Shown: positions 34,942 through 45,509 of the stretch, one piece after another | Position numbering within the stretch: position 1 is the stretch's first letter | Layout: every line of letters begins with the position of its first letter | DNA from: Mycogone perniciosa | Taxonomy: Eukaryota; Ascomycota; Sordariomycetes; Hypocreales; Hypocreaceae | Assembly (NCBI GenBank): GCA_025331125.1 | Contig: JAOALB010000086.1 | Span: 62,001-126,000 of the forward strand | Direction: 5' to 3' | DNA length: 64,000 nucleotides | Made by a program: the position numbers and the translations under genes | Notes under the pieces: model-generated | Databases searched by the model: none | Seen by the model: the letters and a program-made list of their open reading frames with translations, nothing else | Told to the model about the DNA's origin: nothing

Positions 34942-35215
34942 TATGGAGTATATGGATGACACTAGGGGCTTATGGGCCAGTGGCGCGTTTGGCGCGTTTG
35001 GCGGCCAGCGAATTTACTGAGTGTACTCCGTACGAAGTACGAGAATATGGTACTAGTACTCCGTAGTATTTCGTCTATTTGTAAATATGAAATAAGAATT
35101 CTCATAGTACCTTAAAATTCCCCGTACGGAGTACGAAGTACTACCCAGCAGACCTTTCTAACAGCAAAGTCCCGCGTTACCTGACAGGAGTGCGTACTGA
35201 AGCACCAATGCTAAT

Positions 35216-35686
35216 CTAGTATTTCAAAGGCTGATTTAGACAAGGCGCTATCCTTGACACAACCGTTGGACACCAACCATTCAGATTTTCCATATTGATC
35301 CAATACCACTCATGAACATTTGAATCAGAGTTCCATGTCCCAGAATAATGTGATTGGCCATTAGCATGACCACTGTCGAAGCACTTCCAGATAATCTGCT
35401 CAAGTGCGGAATAACAGTGGTTGCTCGTGAATCCTGCCTGTATGTTTGCTTGAATGCGTACGTTTTTGATAACCTGGTCGTATTTGAATGGACCTTTGCG
35501 CAGAGTCGAACACAGAGTATTTCTATGGTCCCATATGGCATCCCACTGTTGTTGGGACCATGCTCCACTCGAGTCCCTGTTCAGGGCTATAACGTTATTG
35601 CTACACTGAGTCGACCCCGAGAGCACAGGCCGTAGAAGGGAGAAAAAGGCGATGCAGAGTATCGACAAATAACTGGAGGAGAGCAT
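35216..35686 (-). CDS. Small secreted cysteine-containing protein, 156 residues
   Basis: A single exon starts at an ATG at 35686. The first 23 residues (MLSSSYLSILCIAFFSLLRPVLS) form a signal peptide. The mature part has six cysteines (in STQC, NTLC, NHC, WKC, GWC and APC), consistent with three disulfides, and is rich in Trp, Asn and Ser. I do not recognise a named family. A 5' part of a paralogue lies at 42606-42869, about 7 kb to the right, and is part of a tandem duplication. A secreted effector- or defence-like role is possible but not shown by the sequence. Confidence 0.75.
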   Translation of the reverse strand: MLSSSYLSILCIAFFSLLRPVLSGSTQCSNNVIALNRDSSGAWSQQQWDAIWDHRNTLCSTLRKGPFKYDQVIKNVRIQANIQAGFTSNHCYSALEQIIWKCFDSGHANGQSHYSGTWNSDSNVHEWYWINMENLNGWCPTVVSRIAPCLNQPLKY

Positions 35687-37115
35687 GTCGGCTGTCTCCT
35701 ATTAAGCTGTTAGCAATACGAACATACAAATACCGGTAATGTACTAACGATTTGGTATAAAGGTTTAATACCTCTATCGTAGGTTCGAGAGTTTAGGAGT
35801 GTGCAACACGTTTTCGATTATTTGTTTTCGAATCAGTCCAAGATAGAAGGCTGTCTTGGTAGATGATAACCCATTTGGAGGGATGTAGTAGAGCTTATAT
35901 TCTGTGGGATTGACTAAAAATACAACAAATTTAGGAGAACGAGCTGTGCAATAAGGAGGATTTTTGCTTGTATGCTAGTCATGTATCAGTAGTGAATGAA
36001 TAGTAGTAATATGGACCCGAGCTAGCGAGTTTCATACTGTAAAAGCCGAAAGGTACATCGGCTTTTGCATCGACTGGCAAGCGACCTATTGTGTTCTGTG
36101 CTAGTATTGGGTCGATAGGAATACGAGGCACTTTGTCGAATCAATGCGAATGCTCAGCCCTATCGTATGTTAGATGACCTCCGTCTAACGTTTTCTAGTC
36201 AGACGCGTCAGCATGGTATAAATTGCCAATGAAACTAGTTATAGTCGAAGGATGCAGTGACAGACACCAGGATGGAAGATCATCAGAGACGAGGTACTAT
36301 TCTGGTGAGTGATACGAGCAAATTAGGCAACAGCTACATGTCAGGTATCGATCTCGGGAAAATGCCCATCAATAGTCACAGTCGGAACTTTTATAATTGG
36401 TGGGTTAATATAATTGCTCACATCACTTGTCTATGAGAATTTCCAGTCACGCTGTCATCCCCCAGGACACAGATATTTACTATTATTGGTAGAGTCAACC
36501 CCTGAATGGTCTATTTTTGGCTCTTCATTACGGCTTAGAATGCGGAATTATGTACGGAGTACTCCGTATGTCAATGAGGTTTCTGGGGCCATTTTACCTA
36601 CAAATGGTGAAGCGCGGTATTTTTCTTGTGTTTGAAACAGAATCCGAATCCTCTGTACAGCCTAAAGACTAAATATGCCAAGTGAAGCTGGCTTGCGGGC
36701 ATCATCTCGCTTGTTTGTGAAGTGGTGGTGCTGACTTGTGTCCGCTCTGCCTTCTCCAAGTGCGGGCAGGGATGCTTCAAGAGTAATACATAAATATTGA
36801 GTTCAGTGGGGCTGAGGCGAGTGCCGCAATAGTAGTAGTAGCAGTAGCAGTAATCGTCTTGGCAAATGCCCCTGAGATATCCAGCTCTGGGACTAGGACG
36901 TAACAATCCTGCAGAATTTTGATAGTGCTTACCGCCCCTAAGCCAATAATTATCTCTACCCCTGCTTCGAACTGCTGATGTGCTCCTGGAATCTGATCAT
37001 GATTAGTATCTAGTGGTTGATTATGAGACACACCTCCGGTGGAGTTGTGGGGATTGAAACAACTTGGCCTTTTTTCTAAGTAGAACTCGCTTGGATAAGT
37101 ACGGAGTACGGAGTA
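35687..37115. other. Spacer of unit A, no supported gene
   Basis: The left part aligns with 42880-43830 of unit B. The right part (about 36560-37115) has no counterpart there and includes a GTA/GCA trinucleotide tract near 36830 and GTACGGAGTACTCCGTA near 36553. A minus-strand frame over 36777-37166 has no recognisable product. Confidence 0.5.
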
Positions 37116-38936
37116 AGTCAGACCACCCATTTTCCCGCCATCCAGAGAGGAATTGGAACACCACACAACACCATCAATTACAACACAATAATAAAGTCAA
37201 GATATCTACATTTTAGTGTTTTCCGGTATATCTAAAGCTGCCATTCAAAGCACATGTCTTCAAATCGGAAATTCTCCATTGACGCTGCAACTATAGCTGG
37301 TTTAAGCTTGGCACGGGTCTCCATTACCTCCTTGATCCGGGTGAACCGTTTATTAGGATCTTCATCAACTTTCTGTCTTTTCTGTGGTCGCAAATGGTCA
37401 ACTTGAAGCAGAAGATGCTTGATCTGGGCCTCAGCCGCTGCAAGCTTAGTGTTCTGTTGGTCTAGACCCCTGCCAACTTTCCGGAATAAAAGCCGCATAG
37501 TTTTGTCAACTGGACTATCTGTTGCAGCATCGCGAATAAGGTCCCAGACTTAACTAGACCGCTGTGGTGTTGGAAGAAGACTATAATTGATCGTTTCCTT
37601 TATGTTCTGGGTTGCTACCATAGCTGGTGTTCGTGGTGGTGCTGGGTTATTTATAACCATAGGGTTCATCAACGGCTTGGCTATATTTTCTGGCCATAGT
37701 CCTGATCCAAGCCATCCTGCCCTAATATTCCTGCTTATTAAAGCTGCAGTTCTTGCTAAAGCATAGCAACGAAGAAACCCTGCCTTGCCAATTGGTGTAG
37801 AATCGTCATATCTAACAAGTGTAATCTCACGGCGATATACACTTTTCACGGGCCCAAAAACCGAGATATCAAGAGGCTGGAGAACGTGGGAAGAATGTAG
37901 CGGCAGGAATAGAAGATGGATATTATTCTAATAGCATTTATAGAGAAAATCATTAGTAGAATGACTTCTATGGCCATCAACAATTAAAAGTCGCTTCCCT
38001 TTCCGTGCTGGCTTAGTCTGGGGGATAAAGACCTCTTTGAGCCATTTTAAACCGATTAAATCGCTAGTCTAACCTTTCTCTGATAATGAGAAGTTCCAAT
38101 TAGCTAGGAAATCAAATTCTTGGGGAAACCATTATTATTGAATGGTTATTCCTTTGAAAATAACTAATGGTTTAATAGCCCGGCCTGTTGCCGAGATACA
38201 CTCAATAATCGTGGTCCAAGACCTCGATCCAGGCTGTTTCTTTATAACAGCCGTCTTCTGTGAGTTCCCAAGTACCAGGCCATTGCATCCACAGCCCTCG
38301 AGAATCCCCGTCTTATCTATATTGTATCGATTTTCAGGGCCAATAGCTTGGACTACAGGCAGCTTCAGAAGCTCGAAGAATCCCTTGATTTTTTCAGTTG
38401 AAGCACTGTTAATTCGTGCTGAATCCATTGACCTGCCTCTTAATGTCTTGATTTCCGGATTACGGCGCAAAAAACCATGAACCCAGTGTTTGCCGAGTGG
38501 TTCTATATCGCCGCCAGCTTCAAGTATCCTTGTCGCGAAAAGTTTAAGCTGTTGATGGGTTGGGGGATACCCTAGGGCAGCTTGGTCTAAAATCCATTGG
38601 CAGAGATGATTTTCCTGCTCTTTGGCAAGCCTTTGCTGGGATTCGTGGGCAATTTTCTGGGGTATAGCACCGTTTAATCGGTCTTGGAGTGTTCTTCGTG
38701 GAATTCCCCAGCGTTGTGAAGCTTTTCACTGACTTATGCCATTATTAATCTCTTTAAGCGCGTTTTGAACGCTTTCTTCCGTGTATTTGGGCATTATAAT
38801 AATAGAAATATTTTTATTTAAAAAAACGATAGAAAGGCGTAAAAGAACGCGATCGCGATGTTGTGGTGTTGGTGTTGAATTGGAATGATAAAGGTGGCGG
38901 GAAACTAGGGGTGGCGGGAAAATGGGTGGTCTGACT
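37116..38936 (-). mobile_element. pogo/Fot-type Tc1-mariner transposon, 1821 bases
   Basis: Perfect 25-base terminal inverted repeats (starting AGTCAGACCACCCATTTTCC) are flanked by TA on each side (37114-37115 and 38937-38938). The right end also has a second GGCGGGAAA block. The interior is one minus-strand transposase frame. The element is missing from unit B, so it inserted after the tandem duplication. The left insertion point lies inside a TACGGAGTA motif. Confidence 0.93.
37232..38794 (-). pseudogene. Inactivated pogo/Fot transposase, 520 codons
   Basis: The full frame from ATG 38794 to 37232 stays in register with no frameshift but holds six stops: TGA 38726-38728, TAA 38135-38137 and 38132-38134, TAG 38069-38071, TAG 37928-37930 and TAA 37550-37552. 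All can be explained by C-to-T or G-to-A change, as RIP produces. The N-terminus has a helix-turn-helix (SQRWGIPRRTLQDRL). The DDE_1 catalytic aspartates are in YNIDKTG, LLIVDGHRSHS and LQPLDISVFGP. A C-terminal coiled coil (AAAEAQIKHLLLQVDHLRPQ) is present. The element is dead but well preserved. Confidence 0.9.
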
Positions 38937-39382
38937 TACAGAGTTGTCATATCCATCTTAGTCGCTCTGAAAGTGGCTAAAACTTTTATACAGTAAAAAG
39001 CTTCAGCTAATAAGAAGCCTCCTTAGCAGGTTAACTAGTCGATCTGAGTTATCGACGCCCTTCCCTATGCATCATCTCAACTCGAGTAAGGTACAAGTGA
39101 TGGAGAAAGTTGGCTATGCTAATTAAAGCAATGTAAACTGAATGGCACTCAGCTGGGTAGAAATTGGTCCAAGATTATCAACATGTATTAGCACGTGCTA
39201 ACAAATATTACAAGTCCATCCCTATTGATAGGTTGTACTCCGTAAAGTGTATGAAGATTAATATTCCACCATCCTCTCCAGTTTCTCTGCTATATAGCCA
39301 ATTTATAGCACAATGGAAACCAGACATGTTCTCCTCATACGTAGCTCCCAATCTTCGATTATGGTCTCCTTCGTATTCCCCA
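38937..39382. other. 3' flank of micro-exon gene A
   Basis: It contains a stretch (39270-39400) with strong similarity to 43960-44080 of unit B in a different frame from the predicted last exon. No separate gene is supported. Confidence 0.45.
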
Positions 39383-40514
39383 TTACGTGGCCTTCTTATC
39401 TCTTTGACGAGGGTAGCTCCGTGCTGATTGACCACCTTTGAAAATAATATCGTCAATGGCTTGCTCGAGATCCAACATATGTTGCAGCGGTGCGAACAGA
39501 GTTTCTATCAACGGTGAGAGCAGCGACGCAATCAGTGGAGTTGCCTGACAAAGGTTCTTCTAGAGTTGTACCATGCATGTTAGCTTGTTGCCCACATCTA
39601 ACTCCCCAGAAAGGATAGTAGATTCTTACGCAGATGTCGCCTTCGCATGCCTTTTTCATGTCGAGGCCTGTCAGTTCCCTGCATACCACCGTTTCCACTG
39701 CAGTACACGAATCGCAAGTCACTTGTCGTGCGAATCGAAGGATTTGTTGGCTTATTGCATCCGCCAAATTCACGCGTGATACCTCCCTTGGAACAGGACA
39801 GTGGCCTTTATATTTGCCAGCTGGAAGATGATCATCTGCTCCAGTTTTATCTTCACGGCAGCCATTATAACCAGCACCACAAGGACCATCAACGACACAA
39901 AGAGGAGGTCGATCGGCTATCTCGGCACATCCCCTCTGAGAATTCGCTGCTGCATTAGCACACACAATCGGATTCCTTGATTGTTGCAGGATACTTACGC
40001 CGTCATTATCGCCTCCCCTAACAAGGCAACCATATTGAGTCATTGCACACCTCTGCCCTTGATAAGAGGTCTAAGTGATAAAGAGCATCAGTATATCTTC
40101 CAGGAAGTATCATCACTAATAGTTGTTGGAAAGCTTACACATGTTGTCTAGCAGTTCACCAGATATGTTAGCGACACTCGCGCTAGAACAGCCGGTTATT
40201 AATAAAATTTACCTCGGAAACACGGTTTTTCTGTAGTTCCCACTATGTTAGTAGTGCCGTTAAAAATCAGGTACATGGTTATGGCTGAATACGTACGCAT
40301 GTTAGAGTGCATTCAGGCCCCTTGTGTTTGCCAGATATAATTAGCATTTCTCCCGGATTTCGAGCGCTTTCCCGGATTTCGAGTACACACCTTATTCTAT
40401 ATCAGCGTTAGTATGTATGTATCAACAGTGCCATGTTATCGGTCCGTGAACACCTACTGGTTCAAAGGCGAATCCAAGGCCAACAAGAGCGGACAAAATA
40501 AGTATAATCTTCAT
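39383..40514 (-). CDS. Secreted cysteine-rich micro-exon protein A, 222 residues
   Basis: Eight exons: 40458-40514, 40391-40396, 40297-40320, 40213-40230, 40139-40147, 39999-40070, 39630-39935, 39383-39559 (57, 6, 24, 18, 9, 72, 306 and 177 bases). Every intron is 61-70 bases, phase 0, with GT...AG ends and a CTAAC/CTAAT/CTGAT branch point. Exon 1 is a signal peptide (MKIILILSALVGLGFAFEP). The mature protein is cysteine-rich: GPECTLTC, TTC, RCAMTQYGC, then a core with CVVDGPCGAGYNGC, DHLPAGKYKGHCP and TCDSCTAV, and a hydrophobic last exon (LCQATPLIASLLSPL). I do not recognise the family. The same exon plan is kept in copy B, which supports the model. The exact 3' end is the least certain part. 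Confidence 0.75.
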
Positions 40515-42583
40515 TTTGTTATGAGATGGCAGAAGGTAGTATATCAGTGACTTGAGACGGGTTCAGTGGCGACTTGTTTTCAATGATCTGCAAAGATATG
40601 GTTCCAAGTTGCAGCTTTTATAGTCGTGTGATGATGGCATTGGCTATTGAATTCCTTGGTCTGTTATTGTTAGCTAAGAGGAACCAAAACGTAGCTCTAA
40701 GGGGGGAGGGGGGGTGAAACAGGGCTAGCAGGCTTTCACTATTGTTTCCTATTAGACGACTGTGTCAGACAGCAACCGACATAGTAAAACAAGAGGACAA
40801 ATTGGTCAACTCTGTTCCTTACGAGTAGTACATAGATAGTGTGATCGGGTGTCACACACCCTATCGCGGAGACGCGTGCCCGGCAACCCCATAAGCCCGA
40901 CGTGATCCTACTTTTACATGTCTGGAACATCCCCCCTTTCGACTTTTTTGTGACTGGTTATAGTTTCTTCTTTCAACAATTCTCGGAGTAGACTCATGTG
41001 TCGTGTCTCGGATCTCAAGCTCGGCAAATGCATGATGACTTTGTAGTAGTCCGTGCGAATGGTAGGGATCGCGATTAGCGTCTTGGTGGCATTATGATTT
41101 TCTCAGTGTGATCATACGGACAATGTTATTCTGTCTTAGGCATCTGCAATACAGAGTAGCAATCACAGCTATCGTGGCGCCAAGTTTGAGATCAACACAT
41201 GGATCAGCGATCATGTTACCAGTCACTGGTCTTGGATCTGTCAACTAGCCCGGTTTCTTTTGCACAGCCATTAAGATCCGATTGCCCGCGTGGATCGGCA
41301 AAAGTCGACACCACATCGTATCGTGCGGAAGTTCAGACGATCGATCTTCAATCTCCTGTGCGATCCTTCTGTTATCGCGGCAGGGTCGTCGTATCCACCG
41401 TGACTACATACCAGCCGAGAAAACAAGGCCAAACTTCTAGTTAATAATGCCAGTCTCAGTTCAGCGCAACATATCTCACCGATACTGCAATATTGTCTCG
41501 GCGCTATAGTTCAGCCAATCCACTCACGAGACTGAGTCAGAGCCCTTTCTTGTCACTAATAGGCATAGTCGATTTCGAAAACTGTATTGCCTTCAGTAGA
41601 AGCAACAGGCGTCGGAAGCGGTCCGTGCCGGTGCTCTGGCGTTACACTACCCGGTAGGTACAGCTACGAGTAGGATCTGCCAAGGTAGAATTGGAAGCAA
41701 ATAACAAATCACATTGGAGGTTGTGCTCTTTGCACCATACTGACAACTTGGTACGAGTAGATAAGTTAGTTAACACATACCATCCAATACAACTATGTGA
41801 TGTCCTGGTTTGTAAGGGAGGATAAACGCTGGGAATTTGTTTATGGTTGACGGGCCCGATGGAACTGGTATCCAAGTACTACCTAGGTACCCGTAGTCAG
41901 TCTCGTATGCCTACTACTTACTGTTTGACTGAAGCGACGCCTTCAGTTTTAGAAGCCACAAGCACACTTTAGGTAGTTTTTCCCATTGCAGGAAATATCT
42001 CCCTCGCTAACTGATTGATCATAAAAGCCGGTGGTATGCATCGTCTAAGTTCCTGAGTATCAATCACAGGTCAACAGTATGAGGGCTCATTGACGAATGC
42101 ATAAAATGATAGAATTCGACACTCTTGCGTATCCCAAGTTAGGTGGGAAAAGCGGCTGCTTAAATACATGAAAACTTGCTAACTAGCTGATCATGATCAT
42201 CCGGATCAAGGAAATCTAGGAAATCTAGCTGTCATGATATCGTCATTGACTTACGAATCCGGCTGTTATTGCAAGCTAGTTGGGAATCAAGGAATGTGCG
42301 CTGGAATGAAGGAATGTGTCATGTTGTGGAATGTGCCGTGATGTGGAATAATCCGTTACTGAGGTTGACACTGAGCCGTGTGCCATGAATGTCTTCGGCC
42401 AGCTTCGCGAAGTTGTTGGTTCGTGGTGATGGAGACATGAGAGCATCGAGGTCATTAAGTAAAGCTGGCTGAGTCTCCGCTCATCTGATGAATTGGAATC
42501 CAAAATCATTTACTGCAGCCTATACGGGAACAGTGGAAAGACCTTGATGTGTTCTAGCAACCAAGGCGCCCACAGACCGTGCA
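40515..42583. other. Right spacer of unit A
   Basis: Aligns with 45510-47500 of unit B. No gene is supported; no long ATG frame has a recognisable product. Confidence 0.5.
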
Positions 42584-42605
42584 AGGTCGCGCGTCAAGAG
42601 GCGGA

Positions 42606-42869
42606 CATTCCTGCCTGTACGCTTGCTTGAATGCGTACGTTTTTGATAGTCTGGTCGTAGTTGAATGGACCTTTGTGCGAAGTCGAACACAGAGTTTGTC
42701 CATGTTCCCATGTGGCGTCCCACTGTTGTTGGGACCATCCTCCAGCTGTTTCTTTGTTGGGACCTAATGATATAACTTTATTACTACACTGGGTCGCCCC
42801 CGAGAGCGCAGGCTGTAGAAGGGCTAAAAAGGCGATACAGAGTATTAACGAATAACTGGAGAAGAGCAT
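42606..42869 (-). pseudogene. Truncated paralogue of the secreted 156-residue gene
   Basis: The ATG at 42869 opens a signal peptide (MLFSSYSLILCIAFLALL) and 60 further residues close to the gene at 35216-35686 (shared GGWSQQQWD, GPF(K/N)YDQ, KNVRIQA). Homology stops at about 42606, after IQASVQAG, at the duplication junction. The last 65 residues, with four of the six cysteines, are gone and replaced by three residues and a stop. It is a product of the duplication breakpoint rather than of point mutation. Confidence 0.85.
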
Positions 42870-44123
42870 ATCGACTGTCCTCTATTGACCTGTTAGAAAA
42901 ATATGCGCAGATACCGTTAAATATGCTAATGATTTAGTCTAAGACTTTGATACCTTTATTGTATACTTAACACTTTAGGGGCATATAAGACGTCTTCGAT
43001 TGCTTGAATGAAATCAGTCCCAGGCGACAGGCTTTCTTGGTACGTGACAATTTATTTTCAGGAAAGTAAAAAGAGTTTATATTATGTCAGAGTCACTAGT
43101 AATACAACAAACTCAGGAGAACATGCTAAATGTGCTGTTCAATAATAATCATGATTGACGTTTGTATGCTAGGCAGGTAATGGTACTAGTAATCAAATAT
43201 GATGGGCCGAAACTAAGTCGTTTGATATTGTATTACGAAGTAAACGCTGAAGGATTGTGTATGCTGACAGATTTTAGCTTAATTTGACAAGTCATCTATT
43301 TTCTTTAGTGTCAATATATAAGGTACTTCGTCGAATCAACGCTAATGTAGCCCTGTCGGATGTTGGATGACCTCCGTCCAGTTGTGTAAAGATGGTGCCC
43401 CGGTTTTCGATTTATATAAATTGGCAACGAAGCTAATTATAATTGAGGGCGATTCAGGCATGTACTAGCATGAGATGCCACCAGAGACGTAAGTTCAAGT
43501 TGCTGTTCTGACTAGTATTAGTGCTACATCATACAATGGGATTCAGGGATAATTGTTGACGACCTGATACGAGCACGTTACGCAACAACTACATTTCAGG
43601 TACTATCGATCTCGGCAAACTACTCATGAATCGTGACAGCCGGAAGTTTTCTGCTTGATGGTTTAGTTGGATTGCTCACTTACCTTGCTGCTCTATTGAG
43701 TATTTCCAGGCACGCTGTCATGCCTCAAACACAGGTATTTACCATTATTGGCGGCGTCAGCCTCTGGGTATTCTATTTTTTACTTCTCCATCAATGCGCA
43801 ATCAGCACTAAGAATTGGGTTACGATATATTAGAGGCAGAGTTGTCGTGTACTCGTAACGCGCATGTGATCACCTCTCATAATACGAAACGGGAACTGGC
43901 TGCACTTGTAATCAATCCGCATTGATAGCATGTAAAAAATTGCATAAAGATTATGTCCCATTATCCCCTGCGGTTTCCCGAATTTGTGGCCAATTTATAG
44001 CGCCATGGAAACCAGACCTGTTCTCTGTATAGGTAGCTCTCAACCCTTGATTATAGTCTCCTTCGTATATGCCACGTCCGAAGTCGCAGGCGCGCATGTC
44101 TCGTCCTGGTTCAACAGCATTCC
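42870..44123. other. Spacer of unit B
   Basis: The left part (to about 43830) matches the unit A spacer; the right part (43960-44080) matches the 3' flank of gene A. No independent gene is supported. Confidence 0.5.
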
Positions 44124-45509
44124 TCATATGGCGGCGCTCTTGAACAATCTTGTTAGATGTTCCAGCAATGCGACTAGGATTTTGACCAACAGTTCGGCCA
44201 ACGGAGTGCTTGAAGCTAGGAGCAACGTAGTGTCCAATGCGTGTGTAAGCAACGGCAAGAACACCCATACAATCGGACCCAGCAACGCCCGTACAAACCC
44301 CTTTCTTTCCGTCGGGAATTGAGTCAGGCGTTCAACCAAGGCTTTGAGCGACTCCGGCTCAAGGAGCCCTTTTACGAACAACTTCGATAACGTAGGGTGT
44401 GATTTGAGCAACTCCGATAGCTTGGGTAGCGCCTCAAGCAACTCTGATCTCAACACCGAATCATCCAGCGTATGATTCAGTCTATCAACCAGACCATCAG
44501 TGACCATGTCAGTTAGCGTAATAGGCAGCGATGTAAGTAGCGACTGAAGCGTTGTGCTACTATGACAGAGGGGCGCCTAGAGTTTTGCCATATGTTAGCC
44601 TAGTCCCAACATTCAGCGTCTCAGAAATGAGTGTTAATCCTTACACAGTGATCACTATCGCATGTCTTCGTCGTGTTCTGGCCTGGCACCTTGCATCCCA
44701 CCTCTTGTGCTGCACTACACAAGTCGCAAGTTGCCTGTCGTACGTCTCGAAATAGCTTTTCTTCTTTTGCCCTTAACTGATCGATATATGGTATTCATGG
44801 TATAGGGCAGTGACCAGTATAGTTTCCGGCTGGAAGATGATCATCTTTTCCGGTGATATCTTCAATACAGCCATAGCGACCAGCACCACAAGGACCCTTA
44901 ACAGTACAGAGAGAAGGACGATCGGATGTCTCGCCACAAGGCTCCTAAAAATTTGCAGCTACATTAGCATACATGATCGGATTCCTTTGTAATTGTTAGA
45001 TACTCACGCCTTTGGCTGGGCCCTCTATAACACGACAACCTTCTTCAGTATACCCACACTTATTGTTAATGAAAGAATTCTAGGTAATGAGGATTAGTAC
45101 ATTTCCCAGGGAGTATCAACACTATTTTTGGAGGGCTTACACATGTGCTCTGAAAATTTGCCAGCCATGTTAGCGTTGCTCGTGCTACAATGCCCTGTTG
45201 ATTAAAACAAATTTACCTCGGAAACTCGATTTTTCTGCATTCTCAGCTCTATTAGTATGCCTTTGAAAGGAAAGTAATTATGGCTGGATACGTACGCATG
45301 TTAGAGTGCATTCATCTCCCTTGTGTTTTCCATATATAATTAGCATTTCCCTTAGATTTCGGGGGCTTGCCCGAAAACCAGGTACACACCTTGTTCTATA
45401 TCAGTGTTAGATATCAGTTCTGGCGCTATGGTACTGGCTCTTGGATACTCACCTTTCCAAGAACGCTCACAAGGCCGAAGGCAGCCAACGTCAGAAGTGC
45501 GATCTTCAT
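44124..45509 (-). pseudogene. Secreted cysteine-rich micro-exon gene, copy B, one in-frame stop
   Basis: Eight exons mirror copy A: 45453-45509, 45390-45395, 45296-45319, 45217-45234, 45141-45149, 45008-45079, 44645-44944, 44124-44576 (57, 6, 24, 18, 9, 72, 300 and 453 bases), with introns of 57-70 bases, all phase 0. The signal peptide is MKIALLTLAAFGLVSVLG. Exon 3 reads GDECTLTC, exon 4 KNRVSE (identical to A), exon 5 STC, exon 7 has SLCTVKGPCGAGRYGC and DHLPAGNYTGHCPIP. Directly after that, TGA at 44795-44797 stops the frame where A has AGG. The last exon is much longer than in A and encodes a Leu-rich helical region. Otherwise all sites are intact, so inactivation looks recent, or the stop may be a sequence error. 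Confidence 0.7.

Larger units (their letters stand above)
35216..42583. repeat. Tandem segmental duplication, unit A
   Basis: This unit matches 42606-47500 in order and direction across coding and non-coding parts: secreted gene, spacer, micro-exon gene, spacer. For example, 40850-40930 matches 45850-45930 and 42360-42570 matches 47290-47490. The copies differ at many positions, so the duplication is old. Unit A is longer because it carries the pogo element and extra sequence between about 36560 and 38938. The secreted gene is complete only in this unit. Confidence 0.85.

Noticed and set aside
36777..37166. 129-codon minus-strand frame left of the pogo element
   Set aside because: It runs into the transposon end, has no recognisable domain, and its sequence is absent from unit B.
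39453..40043. Single 196-codon frame as the whole gene
   Set aside because: It reads through two introns with good branch points (39936-39998 and 39560-39629), lacks the signal peptide, and copy B is only alignable when those introns are removed.
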